Source of the DNA: Bacillus sp. Y1
Lineage (GTDB): Bacteria > Bacillota > Bacilli > Bacillales > Cytobacillaceae
Direction: 5' to 3'
DNA: 64,000 nt
NCBI RefSeq assembly: GCF_003586445.1
Contig: NZ_CP030028.1
Coordinates: 3,114,501-3,178,500, forward strand
A program made the position numbers and the translations under genes. The notes under the pieces are model-generated. The model was not told where the DNA came from. It searched no databases and saw nothing but the letters and a program-made list of their open reading frames with translations. Below are positions 9,015 through 16,849 of the stretch, one piece after another. Every line of letters begins with the position of its first letter. Position 1 is the first letter of the stretch.

Positions 9015-9074
9015 ATGGTGCGCCACCAGGTATCTGGTTCTAGTGGGTTCGATTCCCACCCCGAAATTTTTTAG
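9015..9074 (+). CDS. Putative leader peptide, 19 codons
   Basis: Short ORF (MVRHQVSGSSGFDSHPEIF) with a good SD (AGGGAAGG, AGGG seven bases before the ATG), ending in TAG at 9072-9074. It lies within a densely folded leader: GGTG-CGC-CACC, CCAG-GTAT-CTGG and a GTGGG/CCCAC hairpin all fall inside the ORF. An 11-bp hairpin (9062-9091) straddles its stop codon. Translation would compete with these structures, the usual logic of attenuation leaders. Whether it is translated is unproven, and no matching known leader peptide came to mind. Confidence 0.4.
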   Translation: MVRHQVSGSSGFDSHPEIF

Positions 9075-9091
9075 CACTACAAAAAATTTCG
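9062..9091 (+). promoter_or_regulatory. AT-rich hairpin over the leader-peptide stop codon
   Basis: CGAAATTTTTT / AAAAAATTTCG, 11 perfect base pairs with an eight-base loop. The leader ORF stop is the loop-proximal TAG at 9072-9074. Further down, CCTC (9133-9136) can pair with GAGG of the GNAT gene's SD (9144-9147), which could mask that site. Candidate attenuator; inferred from sequence only. Confidence 0.45.
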
Positions 9092-9154
9092 AGGGTAGGA
9101 TCGGAGTCTCTATTTGTCATGGAGTCGGACTGTCCTCATATTGGAGGGATACAC

Positions 9155-9733
9155 ATGATCAAGAAGCGCGAGCTTCACGACTGCCATGCACTTTACGATT
9201 TAATGACGCACCCAGAAGTCTTTCCTTTTGTGCGCCAAAAAGCACGTTGTTATGACGAATATCTATTTATAACAAAACAAACAATGGAAGCAGAAGAACG
9301 TGGAGAAATAATCTCTCGTACGATACTTGATGAATGGGGTTCTCCAATAGGAACAATTAATTTGTTTGATATCGAGGACAATGCAGGCTTTCTTGGCACT
9401 TGGCTAGGAAAACCATACCATGGCAAAGGATACAATAAGATTGCCAAAGAAGCTTTTTTTGAAGAGCTTTTTTATGAGTTAGGAATAGAGACCATTTATA
9501 TGCGAATAAGAAAGGTTAACGTCCGCTCGCAAAAAGCAGCGGAGAAATTACCTTATGTTGTTTGCGCTAATGAAACGAGAAAAGCTTTATTTGACCAATT
9601 AAACAAAGATGAAGATCTTTATAACTTATACGAAATTCCAAAAGATTTATACACATTGCATGTTAAGCGTGAAAGCCATCATCAATCGCAACAATCATTA
9701 CACCAAGAATCAACACATTTATTAGAAGCATAA
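9155..9733 (+). CDS. GNAT family N-acetyltransferase
   Basis: A 192-residue acetyl-CoA-dependent acetyltransferase of the RimJ/RimL-like branch. The acetyl-CoA loop is at WLGKPYHGKGYNKIAKEA, preceded by the strand pair ISRTILDEWGSPIGTINL and followed by the helix with NVRSQKAAEKL. The C-terminal 20 residues are rich in His, Gln and Ser. The ATG at 9155 follows GGAGGG by six bases. The long structured leader with a short ORF suggests that expression is conditional, as for some antibiotic-modifying acetyltransferases, but substrate is unknown. Confidence 0.8.
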   Translation: MIKKRELHDCHALYDLMTHPEVFPFVRQKARCYDEYLFITKQTMEAEERGEIISRTILDEWGSPIGTINLFDIEDNAGFLGTWLGKPYHGKGYNKIAKEAFFEELFYELGIETIYMRIRKVNVRSQKAAEKLPYVVCANETRKALFDQLNKDEDLYNLYEIPKDLYTLHVKRESHHQSQQSLHQESTHLLEA

Positions 9734-9759
9734 ACGAAAATTCATACAATAATAGAAGA

Positions 9760-9787
9760 AACGCTCTTTATAAAAGGAGCGTTTTTT
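9760..9787 (+). terminator. Terminator of the GNAT gene
   Basis: AACGCTC / GAGCGTT with a ten-base loop and a T-run. It also overlaps the stop of the small minus-strand gene and may serve both directions. Confidence 0.85.
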
Positions 9788-9936
9788 TATTGTGGTTGTT
9801 GAGGGACTTCCTCCTGATAAAAAATGTCAGTAGCGAGTAGATCATCAAGTTCTTCATTGGTGAGTGTTTCAAAACGTCCATCCATGTATATTACCTGAGT
9901 TTGATTAGGATTAATGCGATTTAAGTTGAAATTCAT
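9787..9936 (-). CDS. Small hypothetical protein, 49 residues
   Basis: Minus-strand ORF starting at ATG 9934-9936 with AAAGGAAG nine bases upstream. The sequence begins MNFNLNRINPNQTQ and continues with an acidic middle (ETLTNEELDDLLATD). It ends in Gln/Pro-rich residues. Hydrophilic, no membrane segment. No family recognised. The codon pattern and SD make it credible despite its size. The stop lies in the terminator shared with the convergent GNAT gene. Confidence 0.5.
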   Translation of the reverse strand: MNFNLNRINPNQTQVIYMDGRFETLTNEELDDLLATDIFYQEEVPQQPQ

Positions 9937-10068
9937 GCAGGTCGCTTCCTTTCAAATGATGTTGTCTTCATTTTTCACAAAAGACATAGATTTCATTCAC
10001 TCCTATCAAACTGTTCATAAAATTTAAAAAATATTATGGCATGTTAGTGAAAGGTTTGTGTCAAAAAT

Positions 10069-10100
10069 TTGTTCGGCAACAGAAGTAAATGTGATATAAT
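10069..10100 (+). promoter_or_regulatory. Probable sigma-A promoter of the MATE gene
   Basis: Extended -10 element TG-A-TATAAT (10092-10100). The -35 is weak (TTGTTC is 20 bases upstream; TTCGGC is at 17). Transcription would start about 30 bases before the ATG. Confidence 0.5.
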
Positions 10101-10135
10101 TTCAATCGTTACTTGAATAGAAATTGAGGAAAAAC

Positions 10136-11503
10136 ATGATGAATCAAACACACACAAAGAAAGAAAAGATCAAACAACTTTTATACATTCTTTTACCCAT
10201 TCTCGTTACTCAACTTGCTTTATTTTCAATGAATTTTTTTGATACCACCATGTCAGGTCACTACAGTCCGATTGATTTAGCAGGTGTCGCCATCGGTTCG
10301 AGTATTTGGACTCCTGTATTTACAGGATTAAGTGGAATATTACTTGCAATAACCCCAGTTGTATCACAATTAATTGGCGCAAAGAATCGTAAAGAAATAC
10401 CTTATAAGGTCATTCAAGGAGTTTATCTCTCAATCACCTTAGCAATAGTTGTTCTTATCATAGGTGCATTTACTATAAACTGCCTTCTTCAATCTATGAG
10501 TCTTGAACCAGCTGTCGAACAGATAGCCCATGATTACTTAGTAGCCCTTAGTTTCGGGATTATCCCCTTATTTGTCTATCAAGTTTTGCGATCATTTATC
10601 GATGCACTTGGAAAAACTAGAGTCACAATGTTTATTTCACTTTCCTCCCTTCCTATTAATATTATCTTTAACTATCTACTTATCTATGGAAAATTCGGGT
10701 TCCCTGAGCTCGGAGGAGTAGGTGCTGGCTATGCCACGGCCACAACATATTGGATTGTTACTGGGATTTCGATATGGATTATTGTTTCAAAAGAGTCTTT
10801 CTCAACATTCCATGTGTTCAGTAAGATTTATCCATTAGCACTAAAGGCTTGGAAAGAAATACTTATGATCGGCATTCCGATTGGCTTAGCGATATTTTTT
10901 GAGACGAGTATTTTTGCAGCTGTCACACTTTTAATGAGTACCTTTAATACCGTTACAATTGCATCTCATCAAGCGGCTCTTAACTTCGCGTCTTTTCTTT
11001 ACATGATTCCACTCAGCATATCGATGGCGCTAACAATCGTTGTTGGTTTTGAAGTGGGAGCAAAAAGGTACCGTGATGCGCAAATCTATAGCTGGATAGG
11101 ATTAACAATGGCTGTTAGTATGGCTCTTGTATGTGGGATCATTTTAGCTCTATTGCGAACAGAAATTGCTTCTATTTATACAAGTGATTATGAAGTATTA
11201 CAATTAACTTCACATTTCTTAATGTATGCATTATTTTTTCAGCTTTCAGATGCAATCCAGGCTCCTGTTCAAGGTGCCCTACGTGGCTACAAAGATGTTA
11301 ACATCACATTTATTATGTCTCTCGTTTCCTATTGGGTAGTCGGCCTTCCATTTGGCTACTATTTGGCTAATTACACCAATTGGGGAGCTTTTGGCTACTG
11401 GATTGGTCTCATTTCAGGATTAGCCGTTGGCGCTATTTGTTTATCAAGTCGCCTGATCTATGTACAAAGAAAAATGTATAGTAAGGAGGCCAGCTCTAAT
11501 TAA
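10136..11503 (+). CDS. MATE family multidrug efflux transporter
   Basis: A 455-residue membrane protein with twelve hydrophobic helices in two homologous halves, the NorM-type MATE layout. Typical segments include [22 protein letters not shown] in TM1-2 (split here by wording only), the repeated [17 protein letters not shown] and the second-half [19 protein letters not shown]. It exports cationic drugs or dyes using sodium or protons (family knowledge). The start is ATG 10136, six bases from GAGG; a TTG at 10124 has no SD. It ends inside a GC-rich terminator shared with the convergent HD-GYP gene; the coding ends overlap by four bases. Confidence 0.9.
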   Translation: MMNQTHTKKEKIKQLLYILLPILVTQLALFSMNFFDTTMSGHYSPIDLAGVAIGSSIWTPVFTGLSGILLAITPVVSQLIGAKNRKEIPYKVIQGVYLSITLAIVVLIIGAFTINCLLQSMSLEPAVEQIAHDYLVALSFGIIPLFVYQVLRSFIDALGKTRVTMFISLSSLPINIIFNYLLIYGKFGFPELGGVGAGYATATTYWIVTGISIWIIVSKESFSTFHVFSKIYPLALKAWKEILMIGIPIGLAIFFETSIFAAVTLLMSTFNTVTIASHQAALNFASFLYMIPLSISMALTIVVGFEVGAKRYRDAQIYSWIGLTMAVSMALVCGIILALLRTEIASIYTSDYEVLQLTSHFLMYALFFQLSDAIQAPVQGALRGYKDVNITFIMSLVSYWVVGLPFGYYLANYTNWGAFGYWIGLISGLAVGAICLSSRLIYVQRKMYSKEASSN

Positions 11504-11519
11504 CGAGCTGGCCTTTTTT
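11487..11519 (+). terminator. Terminator between convergent MATE and HD-GYP genes
   Basis: AGGCCAGCTC / GAGCTGGCCT with an eight-base loop followed by six T on the plus strand. Both stop codons lie in the loop. Confidence 0.9.
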
Positions 11520-13008
11520 CTTCTAATATACGATTCATATTGGATATAAACAGATCAACCAATTCACTATCCCATTGGGTACCTTTTCCAGATAGAAGGA
11601 TATTTAAAGCTTTTTCTTCTACCATCCCTTTTCGATATGGGCGATCAGACGTCATGGCATCAAAACTATCCGCAACAGCAATAATTCGGCCATAAAGTGG
11701 AATTTGTTGTCCTTTTAACCCGTCTGGATACCCTTTTCCATCCATACGTTCGTGGTGATGTCTAATACCTGGTAACATCCCAGCAACTTTACTTGCAGGT
11801 TGTACTTGCTTTAATATATGTTCTCCAATCACGGGATGAGCTTTAATATGAGCGAACTCTTCTTCCGTTAATTTTCCTTCTTTAAGCAATACATGGTCAG
11901 GAACACCAATTTTTCCTATGTCATGTAATAATGCTGTTTGATACAGCTGGTCTAAATCATCCTTATTTAAACCAAGGGCTTGACCAATTTCAAAGGAGAG
12001 CTTTGCTACCCGTGAAGAGTGACCCGACGTGTATGGATCTCTCGCATCAAGAGTGGCGGAAAGAGAAGTCATAAAACTTTTTAATAGCTGTTTATTGGTT
12101 GATTCACGTTCATTTATAGCATTAACCATATGATTAAAGCCGATAAACACTTTTGAAAATTCATCCGTATACACATTTGTTTTAATAAAGTTATAGTTTT
12201 CATTTTTAACATTTTCCATTAATTCCTGTAGTTGACGAAGAGGACTTTCAATATCTCTTGTCATAAACCTAGAGACTAATATGGAATAAATAACGGTAAA
12301 AACAATAATTAATCCTGCCCATTGCCAATACACCTGCATTTCCATTCCCGTAAGTTGCGACAATTTGATTTGTGCTGCTAAAAGGAAAAGGAGGACAGGG
12401 AGAACTCCAATAATTAAAACTGTGTACTGAAATTTCTTACGAATAGCTACAACCATATCATTTTCCAAAAACAGAGAGTTTTCACCTAATCGAAGCATCG
12501 CTTTCATCGCTATCGATATTGGTTGTATCGCTCGTAATGTTAAATAAAACTCCGTTAATGCATGGAGAATCGCTACGAATACGGCGGCAATTGTTGAATA
12601 AAGAATATAGATCATGGGAACATGAAGTTTCCCCATAGAGATAAAGGCAGCTGCTAATGATGTTGCTGGGATGGATAGTCCTAAGAAGTGCGGCAGCAGG
12701 ATTCGTTTCACCGTAAGGATAGGAAACTGATACAGCTGTCTAAGCCCTTTCCTTACATCTTCTTCTTTTACTTTATTAGTAGAAAAAACAACTTTAATAG
12801 GCTTTATATGATAATAAAATGTAATGGCTTCACATGTGAACATGCAAATCACCGAGAGAATCATGATTAATAGTAAATAAAATTGGTCATTTGTAGTGAT
12901 ATCAATAGTTGAAAACATGAGTGTTCCTCCAACACCAAAAACGGCTAATAAGGAACCAATGATATAATTGGTGATTAGTTGTTTGATAAATCGTTTGTAC
13001 GTTGTCAT
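11500..13008 (-). CDS. Membrane HD-GYP domain protein
   Basis: A 502-residue protein with about six N-terminal membrane helices (to residue 250), a HAMP-like linker and a C-terminal HD-GYP phosphodiesterase domain. The domain has the intact signature: [10 protein letters not shown] near residue 360, [25 protein letters not shown] and [13 protein letters not shown]. It probably degrades c-di-GMP to pGpG or GMP at the membrane. Contrast this with the degenerate EAL protein earlier in the window. The start is ATG 13006-13008, six bases after AGGTG; a GTG three codons upstream overlaps the SD. Confidence 0.87.
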   Translation of the reverse strand: MTTYKRFIKQLITNYIIGSLLAVFGVGGTLMFSTIDITTNDQFYLLLIMILSVICMFTCEAITFYYHIKPIKVVFSTNKVKEEDVRKGLRQLYQFPILTVKRILLPHFLGLSIPATSLAAAFISMGKLHVPMIYILYSTIAAVFVAILHALTEFYLTLRAIQPISIAMKAMLRLGENSLFLENDMVVAIRKKFQYTVLIIGVLPVLLFLLAAQIKLSQLTGMEMQVYWQWAGLIIVFTVIYSILVSRFMTRDIESPLRQLQELMENVKNENYNFIKTNVYTDEFSKVFIGFNHMVNAINERESTNKQLLKSFMTSLSATLDARDPYTSGHSSRVAKLSFEIGQALGLNKDDLDQLYQTALLHDIGKIGVPDHVLLKEGKLTEEEFAHIKAHPVIGEHILKQVQPASKVAGMLPGIRHHHERMDGKGYPDGLKGQQIPLYGRIIAVADSFDAMTSDRPYRKGMVEEKALNILLSGKGTQWDSELVDLFISNMNRILEEKRPAR

Positions 13009-13075
13009 TTCCTTCACCTAGTGCTTTCGCTATTTTTTCACTACCTCATACTATTTTACTATAAACGATCCTAAG

Positions 13076-13107
13076 AAAAAAGAAGGATACAAGGATCCTT
13101 CTTTTTT
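13076..13107 (-). terminator. Terminator of the Ktr/Trk gene
   Basis: Thirteen perfect base pairs (AAAAAAGAAGGAT / ATCCTTCTTTTTT) with a six-base loop, two bases past the stop at 13110. Confidence 0.92.
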
Positions 13108-13109
13108 AC

Positions 13110-14426
13110 TCAACCAGTTAATATTTCTTCGTCTGGATATTTGTAATTCGATATTTGCGGTCTTGCAAGCATAAACATTAATGTTAAGGGACCGATTTTC
13201 CCAATAAACATGACCATTATGATGATCAATTTTCCGAGAACAGTCAAGCTAGCAGTTATGCCCATGGACAACCCGACTGTTCCAAATGCAGATACTACTT
13301 CAAACAATAATGGTAAAAATGGGATAGGCTCTATTATGTTGATAAGCAAAACGGCTAGCACCACGATTAGAACACTGGTCATAGCAATTGCTGTCACTCG
13401 CGCAATATAACCAGAAGGAATATTCCTCCTATAGATTTGAATATCGTCTCGTCCTCTTAAATAGAAAAACGTGGAAAACAAAATAACCATGAAAGTGGTC
13501 AACTTAATCCCACCACCTGTAGAAGCACTACCGGCACCAATAAACATTAAAATTGTAATAAAAAAGATCGTTGGATCATTCATTGAACCAATATCAATGG
13601 TGTTAAAACCTGCTGTTCTTGGTGAAACTGCTTGGAAGTAAGATGCCCAAAACTTTTCTACGGTTGTTAAGCTACCAAGAGTATGTGGGTTTCTATACTC
13701 TAATGCAAAAATAAGCAGAAGAGATACAACATTAATGACTAACGTCCCTACAATCATCATCTTACTGTGTAGGCTAAGTTTTGAAAAAGAGTTCTTTTCC
13801 TTTAAATCAACTAAAACGGTAAATCCAAGTCCACCAATTATGAAAAGCGCACTAATAATAATATTGATGATAGGATCTCCCACAAACTGAATAAGGTTAT
13901 CCGGCCACAGGGCAAAACCAGCATTGTTGAACGCTGAAATAGAGTGAAAAAAGCTTGAAAATAGCCCTTTTTTCCAACCAAATTCGGGAACAAGACGAAG
14001 TGCAAGTATAATCATTGCAATGAATTCAATGGTGATAGAAAAAAAGAACAAATTCTTAACTAGCTTTATAACCCCACCAATATTTACTTGGTTAAGAGCA
14101 TGTTGCATGATCAGTCGATGTTTAAATCCAATCTTTTTTCCTAAAACAATAAAAATAAACACAGAAAAGGTCATAATCCCTAATCCACCAAGCTGTATGA
14201 GCAATGCGATAATAAATTGTCCTACATACGTGAAGTGTGTTCCTGTATCAACTACACCTAATCCTGTTACCGTCATGGCTGAAACGGTCGTAAACAACGC
14301 ATCAATAAATGTAAGTGGTTTATTTGTTGAAAACGGTAGTAGCAAAAGAATCGTTCCTAAGAAGATAAAAAAGATAAAAACGAAAATTAATAATTGAGCA
14401 GGCGTTAATTTTATGGTTTTGTTCAT
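13110..14426 (-). CDS. TrkH/KtrB family potassium uptake channel subunit
   Basis: A 438-residue protein with four M1-P-M2 repeats of the KtrB/TrkH superfamily. Selectivity-loop glycines are visible in each repeat: TVTGLGVVD, FNNAGFAL, PRTAGFNTID and FGTVGLSMG. It is the membrane subunit for sodium-dependent K+ uptake and would need a cytosolic RCK partner (KtrA or KtrC), which is not encoded nearby, as for KtrD of B. subtilis. The start is ATG 14424-14426 with GAAGGG five bases upstream; 33 further in-frame codons upstream lack an SD and cross the preceding gene's terminator. Confidence 0.9.
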   Translation of the reverse strand: MNKTIKLTPAQLLIFVFIFFIFLGTILLLLPFSTNKPLTFIDALFTTVSAMTVTGLGVVDTGTHFTYVGQFIIALLIQLGGLGIMTFSVFIFIVLGKKIGFKHRLIMQHALNQVNIGGVIKLVKNLFFFSITIEFIAMIILALRLVPEFGWKKGLFSSFFHSISAFNNAGFALWPDNLIQFVGDPIINIIISALFIIGGLGFTVLVDLKEKNSFSKLSLHSKMMIVGTLVINVVSLLLIFALEYRNPHTLGSLTTVEKFWASYFQAVSPRTAGFNTIDIGSMNDPTIFFITILMFIGAGSASTGGGIKLTTFMVILFSTFFYLRGRDDIQIYRRNIPSGYIARVTAIAMTSVLIVVLAVLLINIIEPIPFLPLLFEVVSAFGTVGLSMGITASLTVLGKLIIIMVMFIGKIGPLTLMFMLARPQISNYKYPDEEILTG

Positions 14427-14461
14427 AAATACCCTTCTTTTATTAAGATATAAAACGAAAA

Positions 14462-14490
14462 ATATCATTGGAATAGTATTCCAATGATAT
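14462..14490 (-). terminator. Terminator of the SDR gene
   Basis: Thirteen-bp perfect inverted repeat (ATATCATTGGAAT / ATTCCAATGATAT) with three-base loop and TTTTCGTTTT following on the minus strand. It lies between the SDR stop and the Ktr start and could also act in the ktr leader. Confidence 0.75.
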
Positions 14491-14537
14491 CGTAAATAAT
14501 ACAATATACTATACCTCTTTGACAATACTGTAAAGAG

Positions 14538-15311
14538 TCATTTATTATGAACTTTCCCGAGAACGTCCACCCCTCCTGTTACAGGGATAATACTACCGGT
14601 TATAAAGCTCGACTGGTCGTCAATTAGAAAAGCGACAACCCTTGAGATATCTTCTCCCGTCCCTGGCCTACCAACTGGTGTACTTGTTAAAACTTTCGAC
14701 GTTGCCTCTAGTATATTCGTCTCTTTCCAAAGACCAGTAATGTCCCCCGGACATACCATATTTGCTGTAATACCGTTTTCAGCTTCCTCAAGAGAAAGTG
14801 TTCTTGTTAAACTTGCTAGACCTGTTTTTGCAGCTGCGAAAGCTGAACGATAAACCCAGCCTGGTGCTGTTTCCACCCTATCAAATCCAATGGTTATGAC
14901 TCTTCCCCACTTTTGCTCTCTCATATTAGGAATTAATTCTTTTGTTAAATAAAACACTGCGTTTAGATTACCATTAATTAAATAATTCCATTCATCAACC
15001 GAGTAATCAGTTAGTCTTTTCCTTTCATGAATATAAGGCCCCGCGTTATGTATGAGTATGTCTATCGTTATATTTTTTTGTTTGATATGTTCACAAATTT
15101 TTATACAATCCTGCTGACTAGAAACATCACCCTGAATGAGTTCAATCCTGATTCCATATTCGGCGATTAATCCTTCTGCAAGGTTAATCGCTTCATTTTC
15201 ACTGCTTCGATAGTTAACAACGAGATTTATTCCTCTTTGAGCAAGCTCCTCGGCGATTTTCTTCCCAATACCCGTCGCTCCCCCTGTAATCAAAGCTGTT
15301 TTTGAATTCAA
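14538..15311 (-). CDS. SDR family protein with degenerate catalytic site
   Basis: A 257-residue Rossmann-fold protein of the classical short-chain dehydrogenase family. The nucleotide motif TGGATGIG is at residues 9-16 and NAG in the fourth strand is intact. The catalytic region reads RSAFAAAKTG, so the usual Tyr of YxxxK is Phe, and the usual Ser in the preceding strand is absent (TIGFDRVE). Conserved C-terminal motifs (MVCPGDITG, SFITGSIIPVTGG) remain. It may therefore bind NAD(P) without standard oxidoreductase chemistry. Similar YtkK-like proteins occur in Bacillus (recollection, not checked). TTG start at 15309-15311 with GAGGT seven bases upstream. Confidence 0.82.
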   Translation of the reverse strand: MNSKTALITGGATGIGKKIAEELAQRGINLVVNYRSSENEAINLAEGLIAEYGIRIELIQGDVSSQQDCIKICEHIKQKNITIDILIHNAGPYIHERKRLTDYSVDEWNYLINGNLNAVFYLTKELIPNMREQKWGRVITIGFDRVETAPGWVYRSAFAAAKTGLASLTRTLSLEEAENGITANMVCPGDITGLWKETNILEATSKVLTSTPVGRPGTGEDISRVVAFLIDDQSSFITGSIIPVTGGVDVLGKVHNK

Positions 15312-15406
15312 ATCAATAACCTCACAATAAATAAATTTTGTTTTCTAATAAATATACTAAAAAGAAGTTCGCTTGAATGCAAATATAAAGTGTCTTAATC
15401 GTATTT

Positions 15407-15433
15407 AACCATACCTAAGTTATTGCATAAGAT
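15407..15433 (+). promoter_or_regulatory. Possible sigma-K-type promoter
   Basis: AACC (15407-15410) and CATAAGAT (15426-15433) are separated by 15 bases, close to the mother-cell sigma-K pattern (AC, about 16, CATAnnnT). It precedes a coat-type alpha-crystallin gene. A short motif match only. Confidence 0.3.
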
Positions 15434-15468
15434 GTAGTGGAGATTTTTTATAATTAGGGGTGGTACAA

Positions 15469-15945
15469 ATGTTTCCATGGAATATGTTCCCCTTCGGAAA
15501 GGATATGAAGGGTAGTTTTCAAGGAATGAAACCTCAGGATGTCGAGAAATACGTTCAGGAGACCATGAGTAAAGTGTTTAGCCAAGGAATGAATGGTGCC
15601 GGATTTTCTCCTGAGTTTGCTACAAATTCACAAAGCAACCAGAATTCGAACTCTATAAAAAAAGACACTCACTCTGCTCATATTTTTGAAACACATGACT
15701 TCGTATTTGCTATGATTCCCATTAAGGACGAAGACTGCCTTAATAAAATTAAAGTTTGTCATACGTCGAATCAGCTTATCATTGAAAATTGCCCAATTGA
15801 ATCGGAACGTCAAGTATACACCTTACCAGCAACAGTGAAGAAAAAAGGTGGAGTCGCAACATATAAAGATGGCGTACTTGAAGTAAAGATTCCAAAAAGC
15901 ACCGATTTTCAATACACAGAAATTGATGTAAAAGAAATTTATTAA
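15469..15945 (+). CDS. Alpha-crystallin-like protein, spore coat/germination type
   Basis: A 158-residue protein with a Gly/Phe/Met-rich start (MFPWNMFPFGKDMKG), a linker of Gln, Asn and Ser, and a C-terminal Hsp20-like domain (about 75-155; VYTLPATVKKKGGVATYKDG followed by LEVKIPKS). The layout recalls GerT and CotM/CotP of B. subtilis, alpha-crystallin relatives in the spore coat. The start is ATG 15469 with AGGGGTGG upstream; the GTG three codons earlier overlaps the SD. A second Hsp20 gene starts 12 bases after its stop, so the two form an operon. Confidence 0.72.
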   Translation: MFPWNMFPFGKDMKGSFQGMKPQDVEKYVQETMSKVFSQGMNGAGFSPEFATNSQSNQNSNSIKKDTHSAHIFETHDFVFAMIPIKDEDCLNKIKVCHTSNQLIIENCPIESERQVYTLPATVKKKGGVATYKDGVLEVKIPKSTDFQYTEIDVKEIY

Positions 15946-15956
15946 AGGGTGACCAT

Positions 15957-16367
15957 GTGATGTTCTTTAATTATGACTGTAACTTAGAATCGTCTTGGAG
16001 AAAAGAAGTTGAGTCCACAATGAAATGGACGATGGAGCTGCAACAAAAAAATTTTCCTCGCTGTGATTTATATGAAGATGATGAAGGCTTTATTCTAGAA
16101 GCAGAGGTGCCTGGCATTAAAATAGGTGATATACATGTAAGAATAGAGAAAGAGATTTGTATCTTAACCGGTACATGCCGAACTATGAAAGAGGGCATGC
16201 GTTATCACATGAAGGAAAGACCACATCTTACATTTGAAAAAAAAATAACGCTTCCTTCTCACATTAACAAAGAAGGAATACGTTATTCTCTAACAGATGG
16301 GATATTAACCATTAAACTACCAGTAGAAAATGAAGAGGTCGTTTTATTTATTCAAAGAGAGGATTAA
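15957..16367 (+). CDS. Small heat shock protein (Hsp20/alpha-crystallin)
   Basis: A 136-residue Hsp20 protein. The alpha-crystallin domain spans about 38-135, with EDDEGFILEAEVPGIKIGD as the first strands and YSLTDGILTIKLPVE (the conserved L/GxLxI/VxxP element) near the end. ATP-independent holdase or, given the partner gene, a coat component. The GTG at 15957 lies seven bases from AAAGGG; ATG 15960 is the alternative. Its stop overlaps the end of the convergent FixH-like gene by four bases. Confidence 0.82.
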   Translation: MMFFNYDCNLESSWRKEVESTMKWTMELQQKNFPRCDLYEDDEGFILEAEVPGIKIGDIHVRIEKEICILTGTCRTMKEGMRYHMKERPHLTFEKKITLPSHINKEGIRYSLTDGILTIKLPVENEEVVLFIQRED

Positions 16368-16813
16368 TGACCACTATGGTCCTCTTCTTCATCCATCATT
16401 GAGGAAGATGTGTCCTCTTCTTTTTCACTTGCTGTACCCACAACGAACTCTTTTTTAGGCATATTGTGCATGCTTCTTGCAGTAACATGGGCGTATACAT
16501 AATACGTTCCATCCATATCAAACGTTCTTTCTAGGGAATACACTCCGTTTTCATTGTGCTCTACTTCTATTTTTTTATGATTTTCGTCATTTGCACGCCA
16601 TATTTCAAAGGCAACTTCATCCGCATCGGTAACCTCTTCTTCCCCATAGGTTACTTTCGCTTCAAAAACAACCTGCTGCCCTTTTTCGGCATGTTCTGGA
16701 GTAATCGTCAGCTGTACATCTAAAAACTGTGGAGTCTCATCCTCTTCTTGCGCACAAGCCGCTAAGCTCATAATTAAAAATGTGAACATAATAAAAATTA
16801 ATCCTTTTTTCAT
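16364..16813 (-). CDS. FixH/YtkA-like lipoprotein
   Basis: A 149-residue exported lipoprotein. The signal peptide ends in the lipobox LAAC (Cys about residue 21), followed by an Ig-like YtkA/FixH domain (VQLTITPEHAEKGQQVVFEA to FVVGTAS is its extent). The tail is highly acidic and contains Met and His (SSMMDEEEDHSGH), which could bind metal, copper in particular (inference). The start is ATG 16813, eight bases from AAAGGAG. It is the last gene of an operon with a histidine kinase, response regulator and a second lipoprotein, so it probably functions in the same envelope response. Confidence 0.8.
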   Translation of the reverse strand: MKKGLIFIMFTFLIMSLAACAQEEDETPQFLDVQLTITPEHAEKGQQVVFEAKVTYGEEEVTDADEVAFEIWRANDENHKKIEVEHNENGVYSLERTFDMDGTYYVYAHVTARSMHNMPKKEFVVGTASEKEEDTSSSMMDEEEDHSGH

Positions 16814-16849
16814 TCCTATTACTCCTTTCAGATTATCCATCTCATATTT

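Noticed and set aside
8985..9070. Functional tRNA gene
   Set aside because: Only a T-arm can be folded; no acceptor, D or anticodon arm pairs with it.
8985..9154. T-box or known riboswitch ahead of the GNAT gene
   Set aside because: AGGGTAGGATCGG is only loosely like the T-box AGGGTGGNACCGCG and no stem I or specifier loop is seen. Cobalamin, SAM, glycine and c-di-GMP signatures are also missing.
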